Made by a program: the position numbers and the translations under genes. From Psychromonas sp. (lineage in GTDB: Bacteria; Pseudomonadota; Gammaproteobacteria; Enterobacterales; Psychromonadaceae): a stretch of DNA of 44,054 nt. Location of the stretch: contig JABXKR010000152.1 of NCBI GenBank assembly GCA_013619145.1, positions 1 to 44,054 of the forward strand. The letters run 5' to 3'. Of the stretch, positions 35,206 through 43,639 are shown piece by piece. Below the pieces are notes generated by a model. The model saw only the letters and a list, made by a program, of their open reading frames with translations. It searched no databases and was not told the origin of the DNA. Position 1 is the first letter of the stretch. Every line of letters starts with the position of its first letter.

Positions 35206-37221
35206 GTGGGCTTACTCAGGAAGATAAACGTTTGTCTAATAATATTGTTTAGCTGTTTAATCTTACTGAGTAATACGCCTGTTGTTTTTGCCCAATCGTT
35301 ACAGAAGCCATTATTAACATGGCTTCCTTTTTTAACCTCGAATCTAAAACGTATTCAACCCAATCAAGACTGCCCGCAAAATCAGATTGTAAATATTCAA
35401 GTCAGCAAAGAAAAAAATAAGCTCAATGCGGATATTGCAGCTATCGATTGGGATTTAAATTGCCAAACCGCCCAAGCGACAAATAGCCGCGTTGAAAAAA
35501 CGTTATCCTTAGCCTCGCAAAAAGATAAGATTGATTTACAAATTAAGGAGTTCTTTAAACTCTTAGCCGTTTTGCCTGACAGCAATATTCGAATAAAGTC
35601 GGTTAACTTAGCCTCAGATCTTATCAATAACAAATTTTCCTTTAGTTTATTTATAATAAAAACTGAGCAAACTGTTTTTATTACCTTATTAAGTGAATTT
35701 CTTAACTCAAAGCTAAAAATTAACCTGTTAAATAAACAACTAAGCCTGGAAAGTACGATCACGTTAGCCAAGCTCCCGCAATTTATAAATGTACCCGTAG
35801 AGCTGAAAAAATTATTAAATAATGAATTACAACTTAGTTATGCAGGTAATTTAAACAGTTGGCAAAAAGGCTCTTTTACTATCAAGTGGCAGGGAGAATT
35901 GAGCGATTTAGCAGCGTCGGCTGAATTGAATTTAGCTGGCGATATTGAACTGTTAACACAACAAGTAAATTTAAGGCTGGTGGCCTTCAATTTAAAAAAT
36001 ATCAGCCATAAAATATCGCTGCAGCAGGATTGGAAAACACCTTATATCAAGCTCAAACTAGCACAGCCGGCCTTAATAAATTTATCATCAAAGTATATGA
36101 AAGCGTTACCCTTGCACCTGCGAGTCGGGCGTAGTGCGCTACTTACAAAAGTCCCCCGTGGTAAAAAACAGCGTATTCGTATTGATACGCAAAAATTACC
36201 CTCCTTGTTTGTTACTTTAAATGCGCAAGGCTCCTTTGAAGATATATTGCTTGATTGGCGTATTTTACTTTTAAACCAAACATTAATGGGCAAGGTCTTT
36301 TATGCGGATAAAAAAGTAAAAGTGGAGATGGCAAACAATCTGCTGTCGCCAAAAACATTAGTTGAATCACTGCGTGATTATCTGCCGGATCTTGATTTAT
36401 TAGAGATAAATTCCGGGGATATTAATCTGCAATTGTCAGCCAGCTACGATTTAAATAAAAAAGTGGTAGGCTTAAAAAGCAGTATCACAGCGTTAGATAT
36501 CGCAGGAAAAAATGATAGTGTGTTATTTGATAATATTAGTTTGAGCAGTGAACTGGATTATCTGTTTGAAAAAGATCTGATAACCATTAATCAGGATAAG
36601 CAGCAGTTAAAAATAGGTAATCTATTTGTTGGCGTGCCGATTCAGGCACTACAGTTAGATGCGCAGATAAATGGCGGTGAGCCTGTTGTTGACCATTTTA
36701 AAGCCCGTTTATTAGGGGGGCGAATCGACTTTGATGATTTCAAATTAATAGCGCCCAGCCAGACAGTCATAAACATTGCCGGTATTAGTTTAACTGAAGT
36801 GATTAAGTACAGCGCTTACCCAGAAATAGAGGGGAAAGCGGTGATTGACGGTATGCTGCCTTTCGCACTGGGTGAGCAAGGTGTAACCGTCAAGAATGGT
36901 TTGATATTTGCGCGCTCACCTGGTGGTTATATTAAGGTGCCTGAAAACACAGTGATTAAAGCGATGGGTAAAGGTAATCCGGCCTTTTATTTGACCATGC
37001 AGCTGTTATCAAATTTTCAGTTTGATACTTTACAAGGTGTAATCGGTTATACTAGCGATGGTGAAAGCGATTTAAAAATAAAGCTTAAAGGGATAAACCC
37101 AGATAAGAGTGGCACGCAGCCGATCACTTTTAACTATTCACACAATGAAAACATTTTAAAATTACTTAAAAGTCTGCGTTTCAATGAGCAATTAGAGCGA
37201 CAAATAAAGGAGAAGTATTAG
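35206..37221 (+). CDS. ydbH: YdbH-family intermembrane lipid transport protein
   Basis: An AsmA-like protein of the TamB/YhdP/YdbH group thought to bridge the envelope for phospholipid delivery to the outer membrane. It has 671 residues, shorter than E. coli YdbH (879). An N-terminal membrane helix (VCLIILFSCLILLSNTPVVF) is followed by long beta-rich repeats. The C-terminal DUF-type segment (FARSPGGYIKVPENTVIKA) is characteristic. The GTG start lies 6 bases after kdsD, with a weak ribosome site. It overlaps ynbE by one base, and the ydbH-ynbE-ydbL order is as in E. coli. Confidence 0.92.
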   Translation: MGLLRKINVCLIILFSCLILLSNTPVVFAQSLQKPLLTWLPFLTSNLKRIQPNQDCPQNQIVNIQVSKEKNKLNADIAAIDWDLNCQTAQATNSRVEKTLSLASQKDKIDLQIKEFFKLLAVLPDSNIRIKSVNLASDLINNKFSFSLFIIKTEQTVFITLLSEFLNSKLKINLLNKQLSLESTITLAKLPQFINVPVELKKLLNNELQLSYAGNLNSWQKGSFTIKWQGELSDLAASAELNLAGDIELLTQQVNLRLVAFNLKNISHKISLQQDWKTPYIKLKLAQPALINLSSKYMKALPLHLRVGRSALLTKVPRGKKQRIRIDTQKLPSLFVTLNAQGSFEDILLDWRILLLNQTLMGKVFYADKKVKVEMANNLLSPKTLVESLRDYLPDLDLLEINSGDINLQLSASYDLNKKVVGLKSSITALDIAGKNDSVLFDNISLSSELDYLFEKDLITINQDKQQLKIGNLFVGVPIQALQLDAQINGGEPVVDHFKARLLGGRIDFDDFKLIAPSQTVINIAGISLTEVIKYSAYPEIEGKAVIDGMLPFALGEQGVTVKNGLIFARSPGGYIKVPENTVIKAMGKGNPAFYLTMQLLSNFQFDTLQGVIGYTSDGESDLKIKLKGINPDKSGTQPITFNYSHNENILKLLKSLRFNEQLERQIKEKY

Positions 37222-37409
37222 TGCTTAATAAATTCAGTTTATTAATCGTGCTGTTTTTTACTATCGCAGCATGTACCCCCAGAGTGGAATTGGCGGTGCC
37301 CGATGAGCCTATTACCATCAATTTAAATGTTAAAATCGATCATGAGATTCGCATTAAAATTGATAAAGAGTTAGATGATGTTTTTGCTGACGACAGTGGT
37401 CTCTTTTAA
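37221..37409 (+). CDS. ynbE: YnbE-family lipoprotein
   Basis: A 62-residue lipoprotein with lipobox IAAC (Cys18), the outer-membrane partner of YdbH. TPRVELAVPDEPITINLNVKI is the conserved family segment that is thought to continue the YdbH beta-groove. The GTG start shares its G with the ydbH stop (TAGTG), indicating coupled translation. Confidence 0.93.
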   Translation: MLNKFSLLIVLFFTIAACTPRVELAVPDEPITINLNVKIDHEIRIKIDKELDDVFADDSGLF

Positions 37410-37438
37410 AAGCAATAAGAAAAAGATTAGGAGTTAAG

Positions 37439-37753
37439 ATGAAAAAAATATTTGTATTGTTTGCTTTAATGGTGAGCTTTTCTGTTTTTGCGTTAGATTT
37501 ATCTGATGCCAAAGAGCAGGGTTTAGTTGGCGAACAAAGCAATGGGTTGTTAGGTGTAGTTGAAGTTTCGCAGCAAGCCAAAGAGTTAGTTGAAGATATT
37601 AATGCTAAACGTTTAGTTAAATATAAACAGATAGCTGAAAAAAATGGGATGACGCTTGAGCAAGTCTCTGTGCTTGCTGGGGAAAAAACCATTAAAAAAA
37701 CTCCTGCAGGACAATATATCCAAAATAGCGTGGGGCAATGGGTTGTAAAATAG
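37439..37753 (+). CDS. ydbL: YdbL-family periplasmic protein (DUF1318)
   Basis: A 104-residue protein with a Sec signal peptide (FVLFALMVSFSVFALD). The family segments KEQGLVGEQSNGLLGVV and TPAGQYIQNSVGQWVVK are present. In E. coli YdbL modulates the YdbH-YnbE complex. A GGAG-type site (TTAGGAG) precedes the ATG. A terminator follows 16 bases after the stop, closing the kdsD-ydbH-ynbE-ydbL run. Confidence 0.93.
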   Translation: MKKIFVLFALMVSFSVFALDLSDAKEQGLVGEQSNGLLGVVEVSQQAKELVEDINAKRLVKYKQIAEKNGMTLEQVSVLAGEKTIKKTPAGQYIQNSVGQWVVK

Positions 37754-37765
37754 TTCTATGAAAAT

Positions 37766-37800
37766 AAAGGCAAAATGAGTTTTCCATTTTGCTTTTATTT
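37766..37800 (+). terminator. Intrinsic terminator after ydbL
   Basis: GCAAAATG (37770-37777) and CATTTTGC (37785-37792), extended by A and T runs, are followed by TTTTATTTTTG. The stem is AT-rich, so strength is moderate. Confidence 0.75.
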
Positions 37801-37801
37801 T

Positions 37802-37848
37802 TGCTCACTACGCCAGACAGTCAGTTGTTATCGTCTGATAAGTGAGCA
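37802..37848. repeat. Two-part stem-loop between ydbL and glnS
   Basis: TGCTCACT (37802-37809) pairs with AGTGAGCA (37841-37848), and CAGAC pairs with GTCTG inside it. There is no T run, so it is not a terminator. It lies in the 243-base gap upstream of glnS. A second small palindrome (TTGATATCGCGTTATCAA) follows at about 37862. Role unknown. Confidence 0.55.
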
Positions 37849-37996
37849 GATTTGAGCCCTATTGATATCGCGTTATCAAAACCAGCACCCGCAAGTAAAT
37901 CCCTTTATTAGTTTCGCGTTATTTAACTTGAGCTTCTGCTGATAATATACGATGATTGCCCCTATTTTTTGATTTATATATTTTCAGAGGTAAGCA

Positions 37997-39658
37997 ATGA
38001 CTCAGGTGGAAACTGGCCCAAGCAATTTTATTCGTAATATTATCGATAACGATCTTGAAACGGGTAAACATCAGTCGATACATACACGTTTCCCGCCAGA
38101 GCCAAATGGTCATCTGCATATTGGTCATGCCAAGTCTATCTGCTTGAATTTTGGTCTTGCACAAGATTACTCTAATGCGCTTTGTAATCTGCGCTTTGAT
38201 GATACCAACCCAGTAAAAGAAGATGCTGACTACGTTGCTGCAATTGAAGAAGATGTGCGCTGGTTAGGTTTTGAATGGGCGGGTGACATTCATTATTCTT
38301 CCGATTATTTTGAGCAACTATATGCTTATGCGGTTGAGTTAATTGAGAATGACAAAGCGTATGTCTGTGAACTTAATGCGGAACAAACACGTGAATACCG
38401 CGGCACACTAACTTCGTCAGGTAAAGAGAGCCCGTTCCGTAACCGTCCTATCCAAGAAAGTTTAGATCTGTTCGCACGTATGCGTGCGGGTGAGTTTTCT
38501 GAAGGTTCGATGATGTTACGTGCAAAAATCGATATGGCATCGCCGAATATGAAGATGCGTGATCCAGTTATATACCGTATCCGTTTCGCTCATCACCACC
38601 AGACGGGCGATAAGTGGTGTATCTACCCTATGTATGATTTCACGCACTGTATTTCGGATGCGATTGAAGGTATTACGCATAGTTTATGTACCCTTGAATT
38701 TGAAGATCATCGTCCACTGTATGACTGGGTATTAGCCAATATCAGTATTGCTTGTAAACCTCGTCAAATTGAGTTCTCACGTCTTAATTTACAATACACC
38801 TTAACTTCTAAACGTAAGTTAAATGCGTTAATTGAAGAGAATATTGTTGCGGGTTGGGATGATCCGCGTATGCCTACTATCTCCGGCATGCGTCGCCGAG
38901 GTTATCCTGCTGCTTCGATACGTGAATTTTCAAAACGTATTGGGGTAACAAAACAGGAGAATACTGTTGAACTTGCTTCATTAGAAGCGTGTGTTCGTGA
39001 AAATCTGGAAGCTAATGCCCCGCGTGCGATGGCGGTGATTGATCCTGTTAAAGTGATTATCAGTAATTATGAAAATGATAAAACTGAGCAGTTAATCGCA
39101 CCTGCGCATCCTAAAGATGAAAGCATGGGAACTCGAACTTTACCTTTCTCGCGTGAGTTACTGATTGATCGTGCTGACTTTAGAGAAGAAGCGAATAAAA
39201 AATACAAACGTTTAGTATTAGGTAAAGAAGTGCGTTTACGTAATGCCTATGTTATTAAAGCTGAAGATGTTATTAAGGATGAAGCTGGTAATATTACTGA
39301 AATTCATTGTTCGTACGATCCTGAAACATTAGGAAAAAATCCAAGCGATGGCCGTAAAGTGAAAGGTGTTATCCATTGGGTTGATGCGACGTCGAATGAA
39401 GCTGCTGAGTTCAGAGTTTACGAGCGTTTATTTCTAGTTGAAAACCCAGCTGCGGCTGAAGATATTCATCAAGTAATCAACCCTGAATCATTAGTTGTAA
39501 AACAGGGTTTTGTTGAGCTTGGGCTTGCTGAAGCAGTAGCTGAAAAAGCTTACCAATTTGAACGCGAAGGTTATTTTTGTGCAGATAGCAAAGATTCAAC
39601 GCCGCAACACTTAGTCTTTAACCGCACTGTTGCGTTACGTGATTCTTGGGGCGGCTAG
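37997..39658 (+). CDS. glnS: Glutaminyl-tRNA synthetase
   Basis: Class I synthetase charging tRNA-Gln. It has 553 residues (E. coli 554). HIGH lies at residues 41-44 in [16 protein letters not shown]; the KMSKS equivalent is in LTSKRKLN. The two C-terminal beta-barrels that read the anticodon are present, and the [14 protein letters not shown] end is typical. The ATG follows AGAGG. It is a single-gene unit with its own terminator. Confidence 0.98.
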   Translation: MTQVETGPSNFIRNIIDNDLETGKHQSIHTRFPPEPNGHLHIGHAKSICLNFGLAQDYSNALCNLRFDDTNPVKEDADYVAAIEEDVRWLGFEWAGDIHYSSDYFEQLYAYAVELIENDKAYVCELNAEQTREYRGTLTSSGKESPFRNRPIQESLDLFARMRAGEFSEGSMMLRAKIDMASPNMKMRDPVIYRIRFAHHHQTGDKWCIYPMYDFTHCISDAIEGITHSLCTLEFEDHRPLYDWVLANISIACKPRQIEFSRLNLQYTLTSKRKLNALIEENIVAGWDDPRMPTISGMRRRGYPAASIREFSKRIGVTKQENTVELASLEACVRENLEANAPRAMAVIDPVKVIISNYENDKTEQLIAPAHPKDESMGTRTLPFSRELLIDRADFREEANKKYKRLVLGKEVRLRNAYVIKAEDVIKDEAGNITEIHCSYDPETLGKNPSDGRKVKGVIHWVDATSNEAAEFRVYERLFLVENPAAAEDIHQVINPESLVVKQGFVELGLAEAVAEKAYQFEREGYFCADSKDSTPQHLVFNRTVALRDSWGG

Positions 39659-39690
39659 AAGCTTCAGGTTTACCTTGCCGACAGTTAGAA

Positions 39691-39726
39691 AGCAGTGCTT
39701 AAACTTGATTTAGCACTGCTTTTTTA
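39691..39726 (+). terminator. Intrinsic terminator after glnS
   Basis: AGCAGTGCT (39691-39699) pairs with AGCACTGCT (39712-39720), extended by AAA/TTT. A T run follows at 39721-39725. Confidence 0.9.
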
Positions 39727-39843
39727 ATTTTAAAAGATACATAATTTGTTATAGCTATTACTTTTTTCTATTTGTTGTAGCAGAAATTATTTAGCAGTTC
39801 CATACTGTAACCATGATAATTGTTTACGTTTTAGGAGTAAAAG

Positions 39844-41001
39844 ATGGAATTTGAAGAGATGCTCAATATTTTGTCGAGTAAAGATGGTTCAGATCTTTAT
39901 TTGTCAACAGGAGCACCACCATCAGCTAAATTTCAAGGTACTTTAAAAGCACTCACTAATATCCCTTTTCAGCCAGGTGAAGTAGCCGTTATTGCTGATT
40001 CAATGATGGATAGTGAGCAAAAGGTGGCATTTGAGCAGGATCTTGAGATGAATCTGGCTATTTCAATTTCAAATGTTGGACGCTTTCGAGTCAATATTTT
40101 CAAACAGCGTAATGAAGTCTCGATTGTTGCACGTAATATCAAAGTTGAGATCCCTAAGTTTGACGATTTGAGGCTACCTGAGGTACTTAAAGATGTGATT
40201 ATGGCTAAGCGCGGTTTGGTGTTATTTATTGGTGCGACGGGCTCTGGTAAATCCACATCACTGGCGGCATTAATTGATCATCGCAACTCAAATGCCTCTG
40301 GTCATATAATCACTATTGAAGATCCTGTTGAATTTGTACACAAGCACAAAAAAAGTATTATTAACCAACGCGAAGTGGGGGTTGATACCCGAAGTTTCCA
40401 TGCGGCTTTAAAAAACACATTACGTCAGGCACCCGATGTTATTTTGATTGGGGAAATTCGCGATAGAGAAACCATGGAGCATGCTTTAGCCTTTGCTGAA
40501 ACAGGGCACTTAGCTATTTCAACATTACATGCTAATAATGCTAACCAAGCGCTCGATCGTATTATTAACTTCTTTCCTGAAGAACGACGTCCGCAATTAT
40601 TAAGTGATTTGGGCAATAATTTAAAATCGTTTATTTCACAACGTTTAATTCCTACTGTTGATGGCAAGCGTTGTGCGGCCATTGAAGTGATGATGGGGAC
40701 CTTAACGATACGCGATATGATCAAACGTGGTGATTTTGGTTTATTAAAAGATGTAATGGAGAAGTCAAAACAGTTAGGTATGCAAACTTTTGATGGTGCG
40801 TTATTTGATTTAGTGCTTGAAGGGCGGATATCAGAAGAAGAAGCGATTAAAAACTCGGATTCTCCGACTAATCTTGCGCTGAAATTTAAGCTGCATCATG
40901 GCGGCATTGTGGAGCAAGCTGAAGAAAATGCCAAGAAAAATGGCGGGTTGAGTTTAGAGCCGATGGAAAGATCGCTTCCTGATGACTTAACCTTTTCTTG
41001 A
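39844..41001 (+). CDS. pilU: Type IV pilus retraction ATPase PilU
   Basis: Cytoplasmic hexameric ATPase that assists PilT in pilus retraction. It has 385 residues. Walker A is GATGSGKST (130-138), Walker B is VILIGEIRD, and the His box is TGHLAISTLHANNA. The N-terminus MEFEEMLNILSSKDGSDLYL and the C-terminal extension beyond the TIRDMIKRGD segment fit PilU rather than PilT. The usual neighbour pilT is not upstream. A GGAG site lies 8 bases before the ATG. Confidence 0.92.
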   Translation: MEFEEMLNILSSKDGSDLYLSTGAPPSAKFQGTLKALTNIPFQPGEVAVIADSMMDSEQKVAFEQDLEMNLAISISNVGRFRVNIFKQRNEVSIVARNIKVEIPKFDDLRLPEVLKDVIMAKRGLVLFIGATGSGKSTSLAALIDHRNSNASGHIITIEDPVEFVHKHKKSIINQREVGVDTRSFHAALKNTLRQAPDVILIGEIRDRETMEHALAFAETGHLAISTLHANNANQALDRIINFFPEERRPQLLSDLGNNLKSFISQRLIPTVDGKRCAAIEVMMGTLTIRDMIKRGDFGLLKDVMEKSKQLGMQTFDGALFDLVLEGRISEEEAIKNSDSPTNLALKFKLHHGGIVEQAEENAKKNGGLSLEPMERSLPDDLTFS

Positions 41002-41019
41002 ACGCCCTTTATAAACAAT

Positions 41020-41044
41020 AAAAGCGCCAGATGGCGCTTTTTTA
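41020..41044. terminator. Bidirectional terminator between pilU and the trpB remnant
   Basis: AAAGCGCCA (41021-41029) pairs with TGGCGCTTT (41032-41040) and is followed by TTT; on the minus strand a TTTTATT tract follows. It can serve pilU and the convergent trpB end. Confidence 0.9.
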
Positions 41045-41053
41045 ACTTGTTGA

Positions 41054-41239
41054 TTAATATAACAATTCGATAGCGTAATCTTTAGCGTACTTTTCAACGA
41101 CAAAGTCGATATCTTTATCACCACGACCAGAAAGGTTAAGCAGGATTGCGCCTTTTTCACCCTGTTTAGCGAGTTTCAGTGCGTAGGCAACAGCATGTGC
41201 AGATTCAATCGCAGGGATGATCCCTTCTAATCTCGATTC
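41054..41239 (-). pseudogene. trpB: Tryptophan synthase beta chain, C-terminal fragment
   Basis: The minus strand encodes the last 61 residues of a TrpB-type PLP enzyme: [20 protein letters not shown] … [18 protein letters not shown] and a stop. Matching to E. coli TrpB ([16 protein letters not shown]) ends at the SRLEG segment. Upstream the frame meets a TAA within about eight codons, and the DNA becomes an unrelated pyrimidine-rich stretch. All of the catalytic lysine and most of the PLP-binding part are absent. The fragment is intact, with its own terminator. This marks a breakpoint where the rest of the trp gene was lost or moved, or a misassembly. Confidence 0.9.
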
Positions 41240-41500
41240 AAAAATCCTTGATTATATCGTTTCTAATTCAACCTTCTCTCTTGGTTGGTTTTGCCATAGG
41301 TCTTTATTGCCTTCTTATTTTGCTTTCGAATGGGGCTTTTTATTTCTTTGTTTTTGTGTTTATTTGTCGCCTTTTGCTTTTCTTTTGATTTCCTTTTGCT
41401 TGCCTCGCTTACGTTCGCTTTCGGCTTGTGTGTTATAACGCACATTTTTACATTCAGAAAAGCAATACAATCATCTGCGAATTTCTTACAGGGAGTAAAT
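41240..41500. other. Pyrimidine-rich stretch upstream of the beta-helix gene
   Basis: From about 41250 to 41425 the plus strand is dominated by T and C. A long ORF can be read on either strand (hydrophobic on plus, Lys-rich on minus), but both look like by-products of composition. GTGTGTTATAACGCAC at 41428-41443 is a near-perfect 16-bp palindrome and could be an operator or promoter part. I see no other gene here. Confidence 0.5.
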
Positions 41501-43639
41501 ATGAAAACGTTAAAAACCACAGCTATCCTTATCTCATTGGCTATCAGCGGATCAAGTATGGCAGCGGACTACTGGGCAGACTACCAGTCCTCTCGTGCTT
41601 CAGGCTCGGATCTGCGAGATCCGGCCTCGGCTATTGCAGAAGATAATATACTGCCGAATTTTTCCTACGCTGGTTATCAGTTTGGTAACCAAGCAATACC
41701 AGATTCGTCAACACTGGGTTATAAAATATTTAAGGTAACAGCCTATGGTGCCATTGCTAATGATGGCTTAAGTGATAAACAGGCTATCCGCGACACTATC
41801 GCAGAAGCTGAAAATCACATTGATAATGGTGGATCTGGTGCAATTATTGAATTTCCAGCGGGTCAATTCCGGATCAATGATAGTTCGGATATGCTAGGGA
41901 TAGATTTATCTGATACTCCAGAAGGCAGAACAAACCGAAAATCGTACACAATGAAGATTTCGCGAGGCAATATTATTATTCGCGGAGCCGGCCCTGATAC
42001 GGTCCTCTTTATGGAGCAAAATCTTGAGCTGATCTATCCGAGCAAAGACTGGACGACGCCTTATATTCTGCAAATCGGCTTTGACAGTAAAAATCCAGAT
42101 CCCAATATTATTGCTACAGCGACACAATCTATTCTTTCTCCTAGCGGAGATAAGTTCATCACTACGGTGGCATCAGATCACCTGCGTGAATCCACTCAGA
42201 CTATCAGTGTCGCAGATTCATCAAAATTACAAGTAGGGCAGTGGGTGCAGCTGACCCGACTGGATGATCGACTCGCCACCATTGAAGAGTCTGTGTATCC
42301 ATACCAGCTAGAATCAGGCTGGACAGCTCTTGCTAATGGACTTAGATCTCAGGAGTTTCACCAGATCACAAAGATTCAGGGGAATGACGTGACTTTTGCG
42401 GCTCCAATCCACCATAGCGTCAACGCCGATGGCTATTGGGGATTAAAACACGCACCAATGCTGGAAAATATCGGCATTGAAAACCTAACATTTAAAGGTA
42501 ACTGGCATGAGAATTTCGTGCATCATCAAAGTGGCGTGCATGATGGTGGATGGAGTGCTATAAATCTGAGTAAGGTAAGCAACAGCTGGATCGATAATGT
42601 TACATTCACAGATGTTAATGTTGGTTTGACTGCAACCAACAGTGCCGCTACAACGATTGAAGATATTACCTTTAACGGTAATCCAGGACACCTGAGTCTG
42701 GATATCAATAGCTCTACGCATATCTTAGCGCGTAATATACAAGATCCTGCGCGTCATTGGCATGCAGCCGGTTTCTCGCATCGTGCTGTCGGTAATGTGC
42801 TGACTAACTCGTGGCATGCACCTGATCGCTACCATAACTTGCACGCTGATCAGCCCTATGCCAACCTGATAGATAAAAATGAGGGAGGCTGGAACTATGG
42901 ACTGATGGGGGGATCTATCAGTCAGCAGCCAAACCATTTGAAATATCTGGTGTTCTGGAACAATCGCAATACAGCAGCTGTCGGAGCTATCCGCAACTGG
43001 TCCTTTATGCGCCATGACAGCAACTATGGTCGTGTAATTATGCCCTATGTTGTCGGTCTGACAGGTTGGACTTTCGATAGTATCGAAACACAGCAAAAAT
43101 ATGATGCCAGTCTGCCGAGCATTCCTCAGGCGCATATCCAGGCCGCGACACAAATAGACAGCCTGTACGACGCACAGCTTCAACAACGCCGCTGCGCTAC
43201 AGTTATTATTGATCCAAACCTTATTGGTGAATGGCCGTTGGCCGGCAGTACACAGGATCTCTCCTGTAACCCGCACAATCCGAACCCGCACAATGCGGTT
43301 AGCTTTACTAGCGTAACGGGTACGTTTAACGGTATTGATGAACGAGTTGAGTTAGGGGACTTTGACACTATGACCCAACTGGAATTTGATGTTCGTTACA
43401 ACAATTGGAATACTGCTAAAGCCAGCTTCGTTGTCAGTAAGTCGGACTATGGGACAAACAATCCATATTATGTACAAATCTCTCAAACCGGTACGTTAAG
43501 CGCCCGAGTCAACGGAAAAGGGATCAGTGCTGGCAATTTGGGGGATGGTAACTGGCATCATATTATTATGACCCTTAATGCTAATACTCTGGGTTTGAAT
43601 GTTGATGGTGTTGATCGTGGAACGCAGAGAAGTCGCTAA
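41501..43639 (+). CDS. Secreted beta-helix protein with LamG-like domain, probable polysaccharide-active
   Basis: A 712-residue protein. A Sec signal peptide (TAILISLAISGSSMAA) is followed by SDLRDPASAIAEDNILPNFSYAGYQ. A pectate-lyase-like right-handed beta-helix then runs from about residue 60 (FKVTAYGAIANDGLSDKQAI, IIRGAGPDTVLF) to about 550. From about 576 a concanavalin-like LamG module begins at GEWPLAGS. The plan resembles secreted DUF4955-type polysaccharide-active proteins of marine bacteria; substrate and catalysis are not certain. The ATG follows GGGAG. The frame ends at RSR-stop, 12 bases after the LamG repeat unit ends, so the C-terminus is probably broken. Base composition is less AT-rich than in neighbouring genes, suggesting transfer. 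Confidence 0.8.
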   Translation: MKTLKTTAILISLAISGSSMAADYWADYQSSRASGSDLRDPASAIAEDNILPNFSYAGYQFGNQAIPDSSTLGYKIFKVTAYGAIANDGLSDKQAIRDTIAEAENHIDNGGSGAIIEFPAGQFRINDSSDMLGIDLSDTPEGRTNRKSYTMKISRGNIIIRGAGPDTVLFMEQNLELIYPSKDWTTPYILQIGFDSKNPDPNIIATATQSILSPSGDKFITTVASDHLRESTQTISVADSSKLQVGQWVQLTRLDDRLATIEESVYPYQLESGWTALANGLRSQEFHQITKIQGNDVTFAAPIHHSVNADGYWGLKHAPMLENIGIENLTFKGNWHENFVHHQSGVHDGGWSAINLSKVSNSWIDNVTFTDVNVGLTATNSAATTIEDITFNGNPGHLSLDINSSTHILARNIQDPARHWHAAGFSHRAVGNVLTNSWHAPDRYHNLHADQPYANLIDKNEGGWNYGLMGGSISQQPNHLKYLVFWNNRNTAAVGAIRNWSFMRHDSNYGRVIMPYVVGLTGWTFDSIETQQKYDASLPSIPQAHIQAATQIDSLYDAQLQQRRCATVIIDPNLIGEWPLAGSTQDLSCNPHNPNPHNAVSFTSVTGTFNGIDERVELGDFDTMTQLEFDVRYNNWNTAKASFVVSKSDYGTNNPYYVQISQTGTLSARVNGKGISAGNLGDGNWHHIIMTLNANTLGLNVDGVDRGTQRSR

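Noticed and set aside
41263-41520. Lys-rich minus-strand ORF upstream of the beta-helix gene
   Set aside because: It follows from the T/C-rich composition of the plus strand, and its start lies inside the neighbouring coding region. I could not support a real gene.
42725-43291. Minus-strand ORF of 188 codons inside the beta-helix gene
   Set aside because: It is antisense to a clearly coding region with signal peptide and domain matches. Cys- and Arg-rich composition is typical of a shadow frame.
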